Origin: Warburgia ugandensis
Lineage: Eukaryota; Streptophyta; Magnoliopsida; Canellales; Canellaceae
Assembly: GCA_035236585.1 (NCBI GenBank)
Contig: CP141127.1
Coordinates: forward strand, 64,213,495 to 64,277,494
DNA: 64,000 bases
Reading direction: 5' to 3'
Positions 1-12,494 of this stretch are shown piece after piece; the stretch's first letter is position 1, and each line of letters opens with the position of its first letter. The notes under the pieces were generated by a model. That model saw only the letters and a list, made by a program, of their open reading frames with translations, did not search any database and was not told the DNA's origin. The position numbers were made by a program, and so were the translations under genes.

Positions 1-1529
1 TAGTTTTAGAAACTTTCTAATTTGCTTTCTATTCATCTTAGGAATCTAAGATTAGTTTAAATCCATTTTAGAAAGTATTTTCATGATAGATTTTTAGATC
101 TAGCACTTTCTTAGTTTAGAAGTAGCTTTTTCCTATCTTAGAAACACATATTTGACTTCCTATTTCCCATTGCTTGCCTTTGTGGATTAGTTTAGAAACT
201 TCATGCGTATTAGATTCTTAGACTTAGGAAGCACTTTTATTTTAGAAATTCATGCATATCATAGTTTATTCATGTATTTTAGTTGCATGTAGTGTAAGCA
301 TTATACTTTCAATTTAAGATACAAACACTTTCTAAATTGCACACATGGAACATTCCATGCTAGATTTGCATGCATCTCACTTTATTTCTTATTCCAATCT
401 CACTTTCCTTCACTCACAAACTCTTTCCATGTTTCCTTATCTTTCCACTTTCTAATTCCATATACTTTCCATGCACACACCCACTTTCTAATTTTAGATC
501 TCATGCATATTTCATTTTAGTTAGTTCATGCATCATTCCTCTTTCACTCCTAATTTCTTTTTTATGGAGTTGGATAGGAAAACGAAAGGATTTTTAGAAA
601 TAAGGAAACTTTTTGATTTCTTAATTAAGGTTAAGGGAAACACGCAAACCCATCAATAAGTCACCTAGGTTCCTAGCTAAAAAATTTATGTTGGAGGGCA
701 GGAATACACCATGTACCTAGTTATTGCTTTATATCCTAAGGCTAGGAATGGGAGAGTCCTAAAACATGGACAATTGTCACCAATTTGTTTTCTTTACTTA
801 TACTTCATGTTTAAGGAAGGAAACCTCCTCTATGGTTAAACTTCTTTAAAGATAATTAACATGTAATCCCCTCTTTATCTAAACTCTCTAAAGTTATCCT
901 CTTTCTTTTAAGAATTTTTGTCTTAGGAAAAATGCAATAACCTTTTTATTTCATTTTCCATCATTCTTCTTTCTCTATTGGGTGGTAATTGTTTAGGAAA
1001 AGTGTTAGGAATCATCATTCCTTAGTTGCCCTAATACATAATTCCTGAGGATCAATGGTTGGGATTTGTCGGTTTGTGGCATATTGGGATAATGAGGATG
1101 AAAATCTTGGTGGTAATTTAGTGTATTTGGGGTTGAAGAGAAGTGTACAAGCTCCTGTTGAGTGACACAACATGATGGTCCTACAATGGAATTCAAGCCT
1201 GGATTTGACAGACATGTACTTTCTTTCTTTTCCTTGCTTATGCAACAAATCCTTATAATTTCACCATTAGTAAAATTGTTCTTTTTCCTTTATTTTTAGA
1301 TAATTTGTTCTTTACATTCCTTTCCTAGTTAATGGTAGTTTTAGAAAGTTAATTTAATTGTTAGTTAGTTATAATCCTAGATAGTTTCCTTAGTTGTAAT
1401 TTTAGAAAGTTTTATTTTCTAGGTAATGGTAATTTTAGGAAGTTTCCTTTTCTATTAATTGTAGTTTTAAAATGTTTTCTAGTTTAATTTATTGCTTATT
1501 TAGATATCACTGCTAGACAGGTGGCTTTT

Positions 1530-1965
1530 AAAGTTGGTAAAAGATAATAATTATTAGAAAGTGACTTCTACCGAGTCGACTTCGAAAATCACCAGCTTTT
1601 AAAGTCGCTTAGAATAAATGACTTTAAAAGTCATAGAGATTTGAAGTCATTTTCTAAAAAACGACTTTAAAAGTCTTAAAAATTCAAGGACTTTTAAAGT
1701 TGTTTTTTTAAAAGAAACTTTAAAGTCACATGTTTTTAAAGTCATTTTTGGAAAAACAACTTTAAAAGTCCTAGAAATTCAAGGACTTTTAAAGTAGTTT
1801 CCAAAAAAATGACTTTAAAAGCTATGACTTTTAAAGTCGTTTTTTAAAAGCGACTTCAAAGAACCCATTTTTTGTTGGAGATTTAAAGTCGTTTTTTCAC
1901 AAAACGACTTTAAAAATCTCTAATTTTGAAGTCATTTAGAGAAAAAATGACTTTAAAAGTATTTT
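1530..1965. repeat. 5' subterminal repeats of the CACTA element
   Basis: At least eight degenerate copies of GACTTTTAAAGTCGTTTT and its reverse complement alternate here. Many pair as short hairpins, for example around 1885-1912, where GTCGTTTT is followed by AAAACGAC. In En/Spm elements such subterminal motifs bind the element-encoded TNPA-type protein; that role is inferred here. Confidence 0.85.
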
Positions 1966-3857
1966 TTTTCAATTTTTTTTTCCAGCTCCACCAACTAGAT
2001 ACAATTTAATAACAAACATCCTATATATGTACACTTGACACTCAAACAATGTTTATAAACATTAAAAACCTGTTAATAATCAACATTCATTTTTTCTTGA
2101 TTACTACCTATATACACATTAATTGGATAACAAATATCATAATACTTCAATCTCCCCAAACATGCAAAACCAACAACCACTACAATGCATCCACATCTTA
2201 ATTTATTGATACATTACCACCTTATACATTATTGAATAACAATCATTCTATGCACCTAATACTTCAAACAATCATTATAAATATGAAAAACCAAACATCA
2301 TATACACCTAATACTTCAATCTCCATAGACATTGGAAACCAACATCCACTACAATGTATCAACATCTTTCTTGATACACTACCATCTGTGTATACATTGA
2401 ATAAGAAATATTCTATACACACTTGATACAAACAATCTTTGTAAACATGAAAAACTAAATATCCAATACAACATGCATCCACTTCTTTCTTGATACCCCA
2501 TATCATTCTTTAAATATAACACCTAATACATCCATAATGGCTACAAAACATCTATACTCATTATTATCCATCCACATCTATCTTGAAAATAATTTATATA
2601 AGAAACTACAACAAATGCACTGTTTATAGCATACATACATACACATTCACTTCATTTGTAAATCCATAAACATCCATACACATTCTTCATCTCATAAAAG
2701 TTATATAATTCAACCGCCACATATTCACTTGATGTTCAAGCACCAAATTCATTTCATCCATACTCATTTATTCCCACACTCCAAATTTCCACTCATTCAT
2801 TGCTTAAAATACAAATATATATATATATATATATATATTTCAAAGAAAATAATAAAATCTAAAGGGAAACACACAAGTCAATGAAAAAATACTTTATTAT
2901 GTATTTCAGGTTCATGCAGTTACTCCAAGTGATCTAATTGAAACTCATTACATACTTAGCCTATTCAATTCGTATTTTATTAAGATTTACACTAGAGTAA
3001 CTCTTCTTGTTTGCCCACTCAGAAAACACACCATCCTAGAATACAACATATTTAATTAAGCTAAAATTTTATAGCGAGATCCATAAAAACTGTAGAAAAA
3101 TATAAGCTTATGCAAAATAAAGTATTCTACCTTTCTTAAATGGGAGACAGGAGTACTATCGAATACGAGGATCCACATGTATCTTACGACATAATACCCC
3201 CACTCCCAATTAGACTATTGTTTAGGGCACTGTATAGCAAGGACAACAAAAAAGTAACTAATAAATATACCTTAACATTCTTCCAAGTGATAACTTTGAG
3301 CAATTAACATTTTCATATACCTTGACATTCTTCCAAGTGAGTTTTGGTGGCTACACAGTCTCGGTTATATTAGCTCATTCAACCCAAACCCTACAAATTT
3401 AAATTTCAAATGCATTATAGATGAATAACAAATTACTTATCTACACATAACACATGAAAAAAATAAATGCTTACTTAAGAACCAATTTAGCTTTTTAGAT
3501 AGTTTAGTTGCTATTTTGGTTAGATCCCATATAAGCAAACTTTTATTCCACATATTTTAGCCATTTTCTTACTCATGATCCATGCGCACAATTCCATGGG
3601 TCATGCACATAGTGATTGGGTGATTTGTCTTTGAGTAGTTTATTATTTGCTTGTTTCATGATAGTTTAGCATTACTTGTTAACTTGACTATCTTTTAGTA
3701 AGAAGATTATGGCCTAAACCATTAATAAATGAACTTTTTTCATTGGAAGTGGAGTTTTAGAAAGATCATTCACTTGAATTTCATTTTTATTCTTTTCTTC
3801 AACAAGTTTTTTAAGTGAATTATTTTTCTATCATTTTTCATTTTCTAATACTCATTT

Positions 3858-3861
<4 letters not shown>

Positions 3862-3889
<28 letters not shown>

Positions 3890-3915
3890 CCCCCCCCCCC
3901 CCCCCTCTCTCTCTC
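3862..3915. repeat. (CT)n followed by a C homopolymer
   Basis: About 14 CT units run into a tract of about 17 C, then CT again. It lies inside the CACTA element. The C run is likely to be length-variable and prone to sequencing error. Confidence 0.9.
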
Positions 3916-4005
3916 CTAATAATTCTTTTTCAAAATTTAAAGCTTTAAAATCATTTTTCAAAAACTTTATTTTCATATTTCAATTCATCAATCTCACTTG
4001 AAAAT

Positions 4006-4640
4006 CTATGTTGGAACTGATGCTTTATTCTTTTGTTGCTTTTCCTTCAAAAGCAACCATTTTGGCTTGATTTGGCTAGGCTTCTTAAACTCATAATAAA
4101 CAATTCGATCTTTCTTTAGGGAGATATCTCCTTTGTTGGTAACTTTCTTAAAAAATTTCTTTTCACTATTCTTTTTTCCATTAATGAACTTCTTAAACTT
4201 CCTAATAACAAGTGAAATATCTTCAACACTTTTATTCTCATCCTCTATTAGTGGATCTAAGTGATATTCCTTTGTTCTTCTTTGGCACCTCTTCTTTTTT
4301 GAACATATGAGCAATCTAACCGGTCATGAGTAACCTTATAAGCGCATTAAGTTTCAAATTCTCTAAATCGTTAGCTTCTTGATTGCTGACCATTTGGAAT
4401 CTCAAAATTTAAGGAAAGATCTATGAATCTTATTCACCAACTCAGCTAGTAAAAAAACTTACCAAGATATTTCAAACCAATAATAACATTGATAAATCTA
4501 GTAAAGATTTCAAAAATAGAATCATTACTTTTCATCATAAAAATATTCATAGTTATGGATTGCCTATAAGTTGTCCCAAAATTCTTTAGTTGATGTGTAA
4601 GTTGACATTGGATTGAATTCATTAACATCTAAAGCACAAA
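4006..4640 (-). pseudogene. Copia-like gag remnant (UBN2-type gag plus degenerate zinc knuckle)
   Basis: Reading leftward on the minus strand, 4628-4446 encodes a stretch ending SIFEIFTRFINVIIGLKYLG, like the UBN2/gag domain of Ty1/copia elements. After a frame break, 4314-4006 encodes a Lys-rich stretch with YYEFKKPSQIKPKWLLLK. That matches the copia CCHC zinc-knuckle layout (normally CxxCxxxGHxxxxC), but the Cys and His positions are all substituted. No protease, integrase or RT follows on either side. It is a dead fragment inside the CACTA element, from an older insertion or capture. Confidence 0.65.
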
Positions 4641-4959
4641 CTCAAGGTTTTTGGCATTGTGAGTAATTTTAAAGCTACACCACCTAGCTTAAGAAAGATT
4701 GGTTTTGATTTAACTAGGAAAGCGAATAACATGAAAATGGAAACATGAATTAGAGTTACCAGATGTTATTACTAGAAATGTTAAGAAACAAAAGAAAAGA
4801 GGATGCAATCAAGCACACCTGTAAGATCGCACTTGTCAGTTTTGATTCCTCTGAATGAATACCTCCAACACTAGGCTTTGCATATGAATAACATAATTCT
4901 GTAGAAAATCATGAACGTTAGCCATGAAAATCAATCAATAAACAACAGTAACCCATGCC

Positions 4960-5335
4960 TCCCCATTTGCTAAAACCATCCCTACCACCCAAAACCATCC
5001 CTACCACCCCTGCCCACCACCACGCCGAAACCCAGTTCTCCTCCTCCCCCCAGCCCCCTGCTGGAAGCCAACACACCCACTGAAGCCTAGCTCCCCACAC
5101 AACCCCTACCCAAAACCCTAGCTCCCCTCCCCCTTGCCAGAACCCCAGCTTGCCCCCCCCCCACCCCGAACCTTAGCTCCCCTCCTCCCGCTACCGGAAC
5201 CCAACTCCCCTCCTCCCCTTGCCCCAGCTGGAAACCCAATTCCCCTCCTCCCCTGCCCCTCACCAACCCGGCTCCCCTCGTCGCCCCTACCCCCTGTAGA
5301 AACCCAGCTCCCTTGTGAACCCCAGTGAAAAGGCA
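4960..5335. repeat. C-rich degenerate minisatellite
   Basis: About 370 bp of pyrimidine/C-rich sequence built from degenerate units of about 30-45 bp around AACCCAGCTCCCCTCCTCC. It sits inside the AT-rich CACTA interior. It opens long low-complexity frames on both strands (Pro-rich on plus, Gly-rich on minus) that I do not regard as coding. Confidence 0.8.
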
Positions 5336-5825
5336 CAAAGAAAGTTGACAAAATACTTCTTAAAACATATGCACAATTGAAGTCATTTACAAAAAAATGA
5401 CTTTAAAAGTGTGGACTTTTAAATTCATTTATATAAAATGACTTTAATACTTTTCAAATTTTTACATTTAATATATATTTATTTTCTTTTTGTACATTAC
5501 AATCTTACATAAATACACAATAAAACTGATTTTACAAACACATACATTATAATACATATACATAAACAAACACATAAACAATGAAATCAAATTATTTTAT
5601 CAACTTTTAAAAGGTCAACTTTATAAAAAAAAATTGTTTAAATATATATATATACAACTTTTATGTTAGTAATTTACAATACCTAACAACTAATACACGA
5701 TGAAACAATTTTATTTATTTATTATAGTCAACATCGATTCGTGCGTTCTTTGTATGGACATATAGTCGCTTATCAATCAATACATATAGCTCATGTCAAA
5801 AGACATAAAATTTATAAATATTGAA

Positions 5826-5990
5826 TTAGGGTTTAAGTTCAGGATTCAAGGTTCAGGGTTCATGGATCGTGGTTTGGGGTTAGGGTTCAGGGTTGAAGAT
5901 TCGGGGTTAGGATTCAGGGCTTAGGGTTCAAGGCTCAGGGCTTAAGGGTGAGTGTTCAAGGCTTAGGGTTAGGGTTTAGGGTTGAACAAT
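5826..5990 (+). repeat. Degenerate telomere-like (TTTAGGG-like) tract
   Basis: About 160 bp of imperfect heptamer-like units (TTAGGGT, TTCAGGG, TTTAGGG), with GGGTTAGGGTTTAGGG near 5960-5980. The core matches the plant telomere repeat but most units are mutated. It lies in the interior of the CACTA element, away from any chromosome-end context visible here. Confidence 0.75.
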
Positions 5991-6184
5991 ACATAGTTAA
6001 TCAATTTTAAATGAATATATGTATTTGATTAACACTAAGCTTCCAAAGTTTACTTGCACCACAAAATATTGTAGAAACACTCTTAAAGAACTAAAATATC
6101 TAATAACTAAAGAAGTACAAAAAATGTACTAATAAAAGAACATAAAGCAAAATATGATGAATAAATAATTATGATATGTATATT

Positions 6185-7329
6185 ATCTTTTAGAAGTCAT
6201 TTTTTTTTCAAAACGACTTTAAAAGTTATTACTTTTGAAGTCATTTTTTTTTTCAAAATGACTTTAAAAAGTATTATATTTTAAAGTCATTTTTTTTTAA
6301 AATGACTTTAAAAGTGTTGTCTTTTAAAGTCGTTTTTTGAAAATGACTTCAAATATGACAGACACATTCATAAATGAAATTAAATTTCAAAAGAAAAATT
6401 TCTAATCCACAACCTTGTAAAAATTCTTCAAATATATATGCATAATACATATGAGCCAAACAAAGAGATACTAACCAACACTCAAAAATCGACATTGACA
6501 CTGAATTTGTGAATGTAGTTAGAATTCACAAGTAGGATTTGGTTCAGAGTAGGCAAAAAGAAATCAGGTTTAAATTTTGTTTATGTATATGTATCATATT
6601 TGTTTGTGTTTGTAAGATTAGTTTCATAGTGTATTTGTATAAGGTTGTGATGTAAAAATGAGATATGTTGTGAGCTATTTATAAATGAACAAGAACTTTA
6701 GAAGTCATTTAGTTCTAAGTGACTTCAAAAGTGAGAGACTTTTAAAGTCGCTTATAATTAAACAACTTCAAATGTTATGGACTTTTGAAGTTACTTATTA
6801 TAAAACGACTCTAAAAGTCCATTCCCACGTAATATTAATCACTGCGCCAAATTTCTTCCCTTACTTTTAAAGTCACATAGTATAAACAACTTTAAAAAAA
6901 GGGTCACTTAAAGTCGTTTTGTATTAAACGACTTTTAAAAAATTTCACTTTTAAAGTCTTTTTTTTTTATAAAATGACTTTAAAAGTGTATTCCCACTAA
7001 ATATAATATTCCCGCCAAATTTTTCATGATACTTTTGAAGTTGCTTAGGTAAAACTACTTCAAAAGTTATTGATTAAAGTTTTTCTACTAAACGAGTTTA
7101 AAAGTTTATAACTTTTAAAGTCGTTTAATCTTAAATGACTTTAAAAGTTCTTCCAATGAAAAATTTCCTCTTCGCACCAGTTTTTTAAAGTCGCTCACAA
7201 TTAAACAATTACTTAAGTGTATATATTTAAAGTCATTTATTTTAAACTGACTTGTAAAATATTTATGAAAACGGCAATCAAATAAGTGACTTCTTTATGC
7301 TGACTTTAAAACCCTCGTGTGTAGTAGTG
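6185..7329. repeat. 3' subterminal repeats of the CACTA element
   Basis: A long series of the same AGTCGTTTT ... AAAACGACTT hairpin units as at the left end is seen at 6185-6350 and 6690-7260, running up to the terminal CACTACTACACA. More isolated copies lie near 5380-5450. The symmetric distribution at both ends supports a single complete element. Confidence 0.85.
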
Positions 7330-7638
7330 TATTTTCTTAGTTACTTGCTTTCTAATTTAGGATTACTTTCTAATTGCTTTGATAGTTAATTTTGATATTT
7401 TCTTTTTATTAGTTGCTTGTTTTATGTCTTTGCTTTCCTTTCCTTTTATTTTCATTGTCTTTAGTTGTAGTTCAAAATGTCCTTTAGTTAAGTTCTTAGT
7501 TAGGTTAAAGTAAGACAACCTAAATTCAAATTAACTTCATTTATTGAAGAGTCTTCTGTGGAATTGACTTGTATTTGCTAATTATATGCTTCAATAGAGT
7601 CATGCACTTGTGGTATTATTTAAGACACATCAAGTTTT

Positions 7639-7656
7639 TGGTGCTGTTGTCGGGGA
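7639..7656 (+). other. Primer-binding site of retrotransposon A (tRNA-Asp-like)
   Basis: TGGTGCTGTTGTCGGGGA lies six bases after the LTR end. It differs by a few transitions from TGGCGCCGTTGCCGGGGA, the tRNA-Asp primer-binding site known from plant Athila/Tat-type Ty3/gypsy elements. It fixes the element's orientation as plus. Confidence 0.75.
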
Positions 7657-8737
7657 CTCGCAACAATGTTTTAATTATACTTGGTTGTAATGCTTCTCCC
7701 CTAGTACATGTAGAATAGTTTCCATTTTTTACATACTTTCCTTATTCCTGAAGAATTTGATACTTTCCTTTCACTTTATGCAAGAATTTGGAGGAGAATA
7801 AAGATTTGGAGAAAAACCTTAGAATAATTTCAAATTATATTTTTATTTGGGTGAATTGTAGTGAGGATGGAGTTGTATTTTTTTACACAATTCATTCATT
7901 TAAATTAGGGGTTGTAATAATACAAGTCAAGGGAACGTCATCCTAACTTGGAAGAAGAGGTGGCATGTACATGGACCCACCCTTGTACGAGACGACTATT
8001 TCCAAGACCCCACTGTGAGCTATCTTAACTTCTTTTCATTTCCTAGATTTGGTTGCATTGTTAATTTAGTTGCATTTGGATGGTAGTATATAGCATATAG
8101 AAAGCATTTTCTTATTTGTTGCATTCTATTGTTTGTATTAGATTGACTGCTTTGGTTGCATATTAAGGCATGTTTATTTGCTTTAAGGTGAATATATGTT
8201 GATCAAATTGTGTGGGAATGCTTATATGAATTATTAAGGGTACTCACCCTCTACAAGATCAAGGGTGGATTTGATTATCATTTCTTGGTCCACCTAGGTT
8301 AAACATCACCTTATGCACAACCCTAATCTCAACAATTAAATTAAAATCAACCTATAAGAGACTTATACTAGTTAACAAGCTCATAGGACCTCTTTGAAGG
8401 AGGCAACCTATTGCCACTCTAGTGGCTCCTACTTGATTAGCTATGTCGGTATTTAAACATCTTGCTCTACCAACACATACTATAACTCAAATCACCTATG
8501 ACTAACTGAGGGTGAAAAATAGTTTATGAAGGTCAGGATCTAACTGGTAAGCAATAGGATTAATCTAAAAGAGAGGAGGAGCTACTTAGGTTAGAAATAG
8601 TAAAATAAAATAAAAACTCTCCTTTAATGAAAATCAAGAAATTAAACCTTTCACTTTGTTTTCTTAGGGGTAGACATATTGGTTGTCATTATTTGTCATT
8701 TGTCTTGTATTACTTAGGTAGATTACATTATCTAGTT

Positions 8738-9023
<286 letters not shown>

Positions 9024-9198
9024 GTATAAAATGACTTAGCTTCATTGTATATAAACAAAAATCAAGTACACCATCTGTTGGTGCATGCACGATTGTTGAT
9101 TGCTTAAACCTAATCTAGTACCTTTCGATAAAGAGATCAAATGATCTATGAGGCAAGTCTAAAGAACTGTAGAAGATCAAGAGATCCTTGCAGTAGAT

Positions 9199-10620
9199 AT
9201 GGCCAACAAGGTAGTAGAAGTAAAATCGATGAAGGATTTCTCCACACCAATTCAATTCAACACACCTTCATGCATACCATTCCCTACAACTCTTCCAGAG
9301 CACTTTGAGTTGAAAGCATTGAAAGCATGGGTTATTCAACTCCTGCTTATGGGTTGGACAAGGAATTCCTTGACATTTGCTCAGCATTCAAATTCTACAA
9401 CTCCAATGATGACTGCAGTAGGTTGAGACTTTTCCCATTCTAATTAAAGGACAAATCTAAGGCATGATTCAACTCTCTAGAGGTAGGGACTATCACCATA
9501 TGAGATCAACTATATAGGAAATTCATGAATAAGTTTTTCCTAGTTCAAAAAAACAATGGCCTCAGTAGCAAAATTATCAATTTCCAACAAAAGGAGGTAG
9601 AGCATTTCTATGAAAAGATAGGAATGTTGGAAAGACTTGCTATTAAAATGTCCTCATTATTATTTTGAAAAGTGGCAATAGGTTCAATATTTTTACAAAG
9701 GCTTGAACCACATAATTAACATATGATATATGCCACTAGTGGAGGGGCTTTCATGACTAAAAGTGATGTGGAAGCCTAGAATTTCTTTAAAACAATTGCT
9801 AAGAATTCATGGCAATAGGATTGCTCTATTCGCACAAAAAGAAATTCATAGTTGCAAAGGAATGAAGGAATCTATGAAGTAGGGGTCACTCCAGATTTCT
9901 ATAGTAAAATTGATCGTTGAACTAGAAAGTAGGACAAATAGATGATCTAACACAACAATTTGATGCCTCCATGATGAACAGACCACCGATGCAACCTCAG
10001 TATAAGGTTTCCTCAATTTGTTCTAATCCAAATCACTTTTCTCCTTCGTGTCCATCTAGCTTTGGTTTTCCCGAGTTCTTTGCAGAGCAGGCAAATGCAA
10101 TTAATGCATATTTTTAACCTAATGACTCTTATTATGAGACCTACAGCCTAGGATGGGTTAGGCATTCCAAGTTTTTATGGTCAAAGAATACTTATCAAGG
10201 GGGTCCATCAGGGAATTCCCCTCCATAACCTTTTCCTAGAAATAACATACCTTAGTAGCAGCAACCCCCTTAACACCTTCCATCTCAACAAAGAAAACAA
10301 TCTTTGGAGGAAACCTTGAACACATTCATGCAACAATCTATGCAATTCCAAAATGATACAAAACAATTCTAGCATGACACTAAGCAAGCCTTGCATGCCA
10401 ACTCTCAGTCTGTTGCGAAGTTGGAGTATTAGATGGACCAACTCTCTACTACTTTACAAGAGAGGGAAAATGGAAAATTTCCTAGCTAGCCAGTGCCAAA
10501 TCCTAATGGCCAGTGTGCAATTAGCCTTGATTAAGATAAAAACCATCAAAATCTCTAGGAGAGAAAAACAAGTAGATAATCAGGTAGACTAGGCTAGGAC
10601 AATTTTGTATCATAGGGTAG
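9199..10620 (+). pseudogene. Ty3/gypsy gag remnant of retrotransposon A
   Basis: The first open stretch (9199-9423) has HFELKALKAWVIQLL, matching the NFELKPxLI segment of plant gypsy gag. After stops and frame changes, about 9628-9700 reads CPHYYFEKW then FYKGLN, like CPHHGxPxWxxxxxFYNGL. Near 10290-10500 comes SLEETLNTFMQQSMQFQND and GKFPSQ, matching the gag C-terminal SLEDxLxxFMQ ... GxFPSQP region. The order is collinear over about 1.4 kb with at least a dozen stops or shifts, so it cannot make protein. Confidence 0.75.
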
Positions 10621-12474
10621 ATATGTTATAATTTTTACAATTTTCATGGCTACATCAACATATCAATGCACTAACCATGGAGTGTAAGTACTATCATTCT
10701 AACCCTTCTCTCTTTACTTAGTTATTTTATTTGTCCATGCTTTTATTTGAAAATATTGGAACAATGCTTAATTTAAGTTTGAGAGTAGGTTATTCAAATT
10801 TTAATGTGTTCATAGTTTTTTTAGTTATTTTTTAGTCTTTTCTTTTGAATTTATTTGAAAAACATTGAAAATTTTTGAAAATTTTATGAAAAGTTCCTTT
10901 ACAAGGATGAGAATTTGGATTTTTTTTTTTTACTATTCAAGTTGTCTTTTGAACTTGAACTTATTAATAGATTTTTACACAATCAATTCATCTTTGTATC
11001 CTATTTCTAAAGTATTTCATGAAAAGTTAAACTTAGAATATTCATTTAACAAAGTAGCCAAATATATATTTTTTAAGTTGAAGAGAAAATATAACTCAGT
11101 GATCTTGAAGAATATTTGTGGAGACTATTAACCCATGTGAGCTTTAGAGACATTCTTTCTTTGAGAGGGTTATACATAAATTCAAAAAAAATAAAATCAG
11201 CAAACAACGATTTTCTAGTTGGTCTCATTATCCTTCATCTTGGTCAACTATTGAGAAAACTTCTAATAGACTATACCAAAAATTCCTTAAGTTTATGGTT
11301 ATGTTTGAGTCTTATAAAACTTAGGAAATGATAGAGGTCATCTTTAGTAAACCCAAAGCCTTTAGCCTTCCTATGTTACTTTTTTAATAGTTAGACCTTT
11401 GAACCTTTCCAATATGCATTTTTCTTTATTAATCAATTGAACATTACCCTACTGAAACCCTATAATATATTCATTACTCAATTGTTTTGGAAATATGTAA
11501 GATGGTTAAAGAAATATCTTGAAAAAAGTATAAGCAATACAATTCAAGAGATGAATATCTAATAAGTGCTAAAAAAGAAAGGCTATACCAAAAGTCAAAA
11601 AGTGAGAGAATGAGAAAAGTTCAGAAAAAAGATAGCCAATGAAAAGAAAATGTTCATTCTTATGGTTAGAAATTGAAATTTGTGAATACACTAGTAGAAG
11701 ACATTTACATATCTTCTAGATAATCTTTGTATATTCTTATATCAATTCTTTTGATAACTCATCCTAAGCCTACAGTTCATCCTAATATAAGTCCTAACTT
11801 GATATTAGGATGAGTATGACTTGGATGTGGAATGAATATGAATTTGGTAGAGTGAAACATTCTTTAATTGTTGATATTCTTTCATGAGACCATTATCATT
11901 CTTTTTATGTTATTGTTCTTTTGCATGAAACATGTGAGAATTTCATACTTGATGAACACTATTCTACTCACATATTAATGAGAGATTCATCCCTTTCTGA
12001 GTGACTTCTTTCTCAGTGTCAAGAATATTCTATGAGATTTGAAATCAAAGCATCCATTTGGATGGTAATTTATGTAATAATTTACTTAGAGGTTAATAGT
12101 TATTTATTTATTGGATATATTCACACACTCACATTCCTAGGTTTAATGAAGTAATGAAATGTCTTTAACATAAGGGTAAGATTTTGAACTGTTGATCTTT
12201 CCTATTAGCATGCTAAAGTTAAGAGTTTAATATAAGCTGAATATAAGAAGATTCTCTACGATACATGAAGGACTTTCATAGAAGTTTGAAAATTGTTTAT
12301 GGGTATCATTCCTAGAAACCATTACCATACTACAACTCATCTACTAGGAGTAACCTAGGGATTAAACGGCTTTCTGCATATACTATATGTGGACGACATC
12401 ACCTGCAAAAGTGGTTAGATTTTGTTTTTAAACTTCTTCTTTTCTATTTTATAATGTTTCTTGAGGACTAGCAA

Positions 12475-12494
12475 AATCTAAATTTGGGGTTGTT
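12475..12494 (+). other. Polypurine tract and LTR junction of retrotransposon A
   Basis: ATCTAAATTTGGGGTTGTT precedes TGATATAT at 12495. A purine-rich AAxTTTGGGG tract followed by TGATA is the usual 3' LTR junction in this family. TGATAT is also the reverse complement of the ATATCA LTR end of related element B. Confidence 0.5.

Larger units (their letters stand above)
1508..7329. mobile_element. CACTA (En/Spm-type) DNA transposon, 5.8 kb, probably non-autonomous
   Basis: The left end starts CACTGCTAGACA and the right end reads CACTACTACACA on the minus strand. These are the CACTA-superfamily terminal inverted repeats. A 3-bp TAT flanks it (1505-1507 and 7330-7332), the duplication size typical of this superfamily. 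Removing the insert restores the LTR sequence seen uninterrupted at about 18770. Subterminal hairpin repeats occupy both ends. I see no transposase (TNPD/TNPA) reading frame. The interior holds a decayed copia-like gag, a C-rich minisatellite and a telomere-like tract, so it probably depends on transposase from elsewhere. Confidence 0.9.
1..7632 (+). mobile_element. 5' LTR of LTR retrotransposon A (truncated by window start, split by CACTA)
   Basis: Bases 1-1507 plus 7330-7632 read as one LTR that aligns with 17265-19074, about 1.81 kb in each copy. It ends in CA at 7632 (the 3' copy ends at 19074) and is followed at once by a primer-binding site. The LTR is AT-rich, with many copies of a TTTTAGAAAGTTTCC-like motif, clearest at 1320-1480. 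The true LTR start lies outside the window. A CACTA transposon occupies 1508-7329. The short plus-strand reading frame near 370-597 has no recognisable product and lies inside the LTR. Confidence 0.85.

Noticed and set aside
5087..5351. Pro-rich and Gly-rich frames resembling cell-wall proteins
   Set aside because: They are translations of the C-rich minisatellite, with no signal peptide or regular protein repeat.
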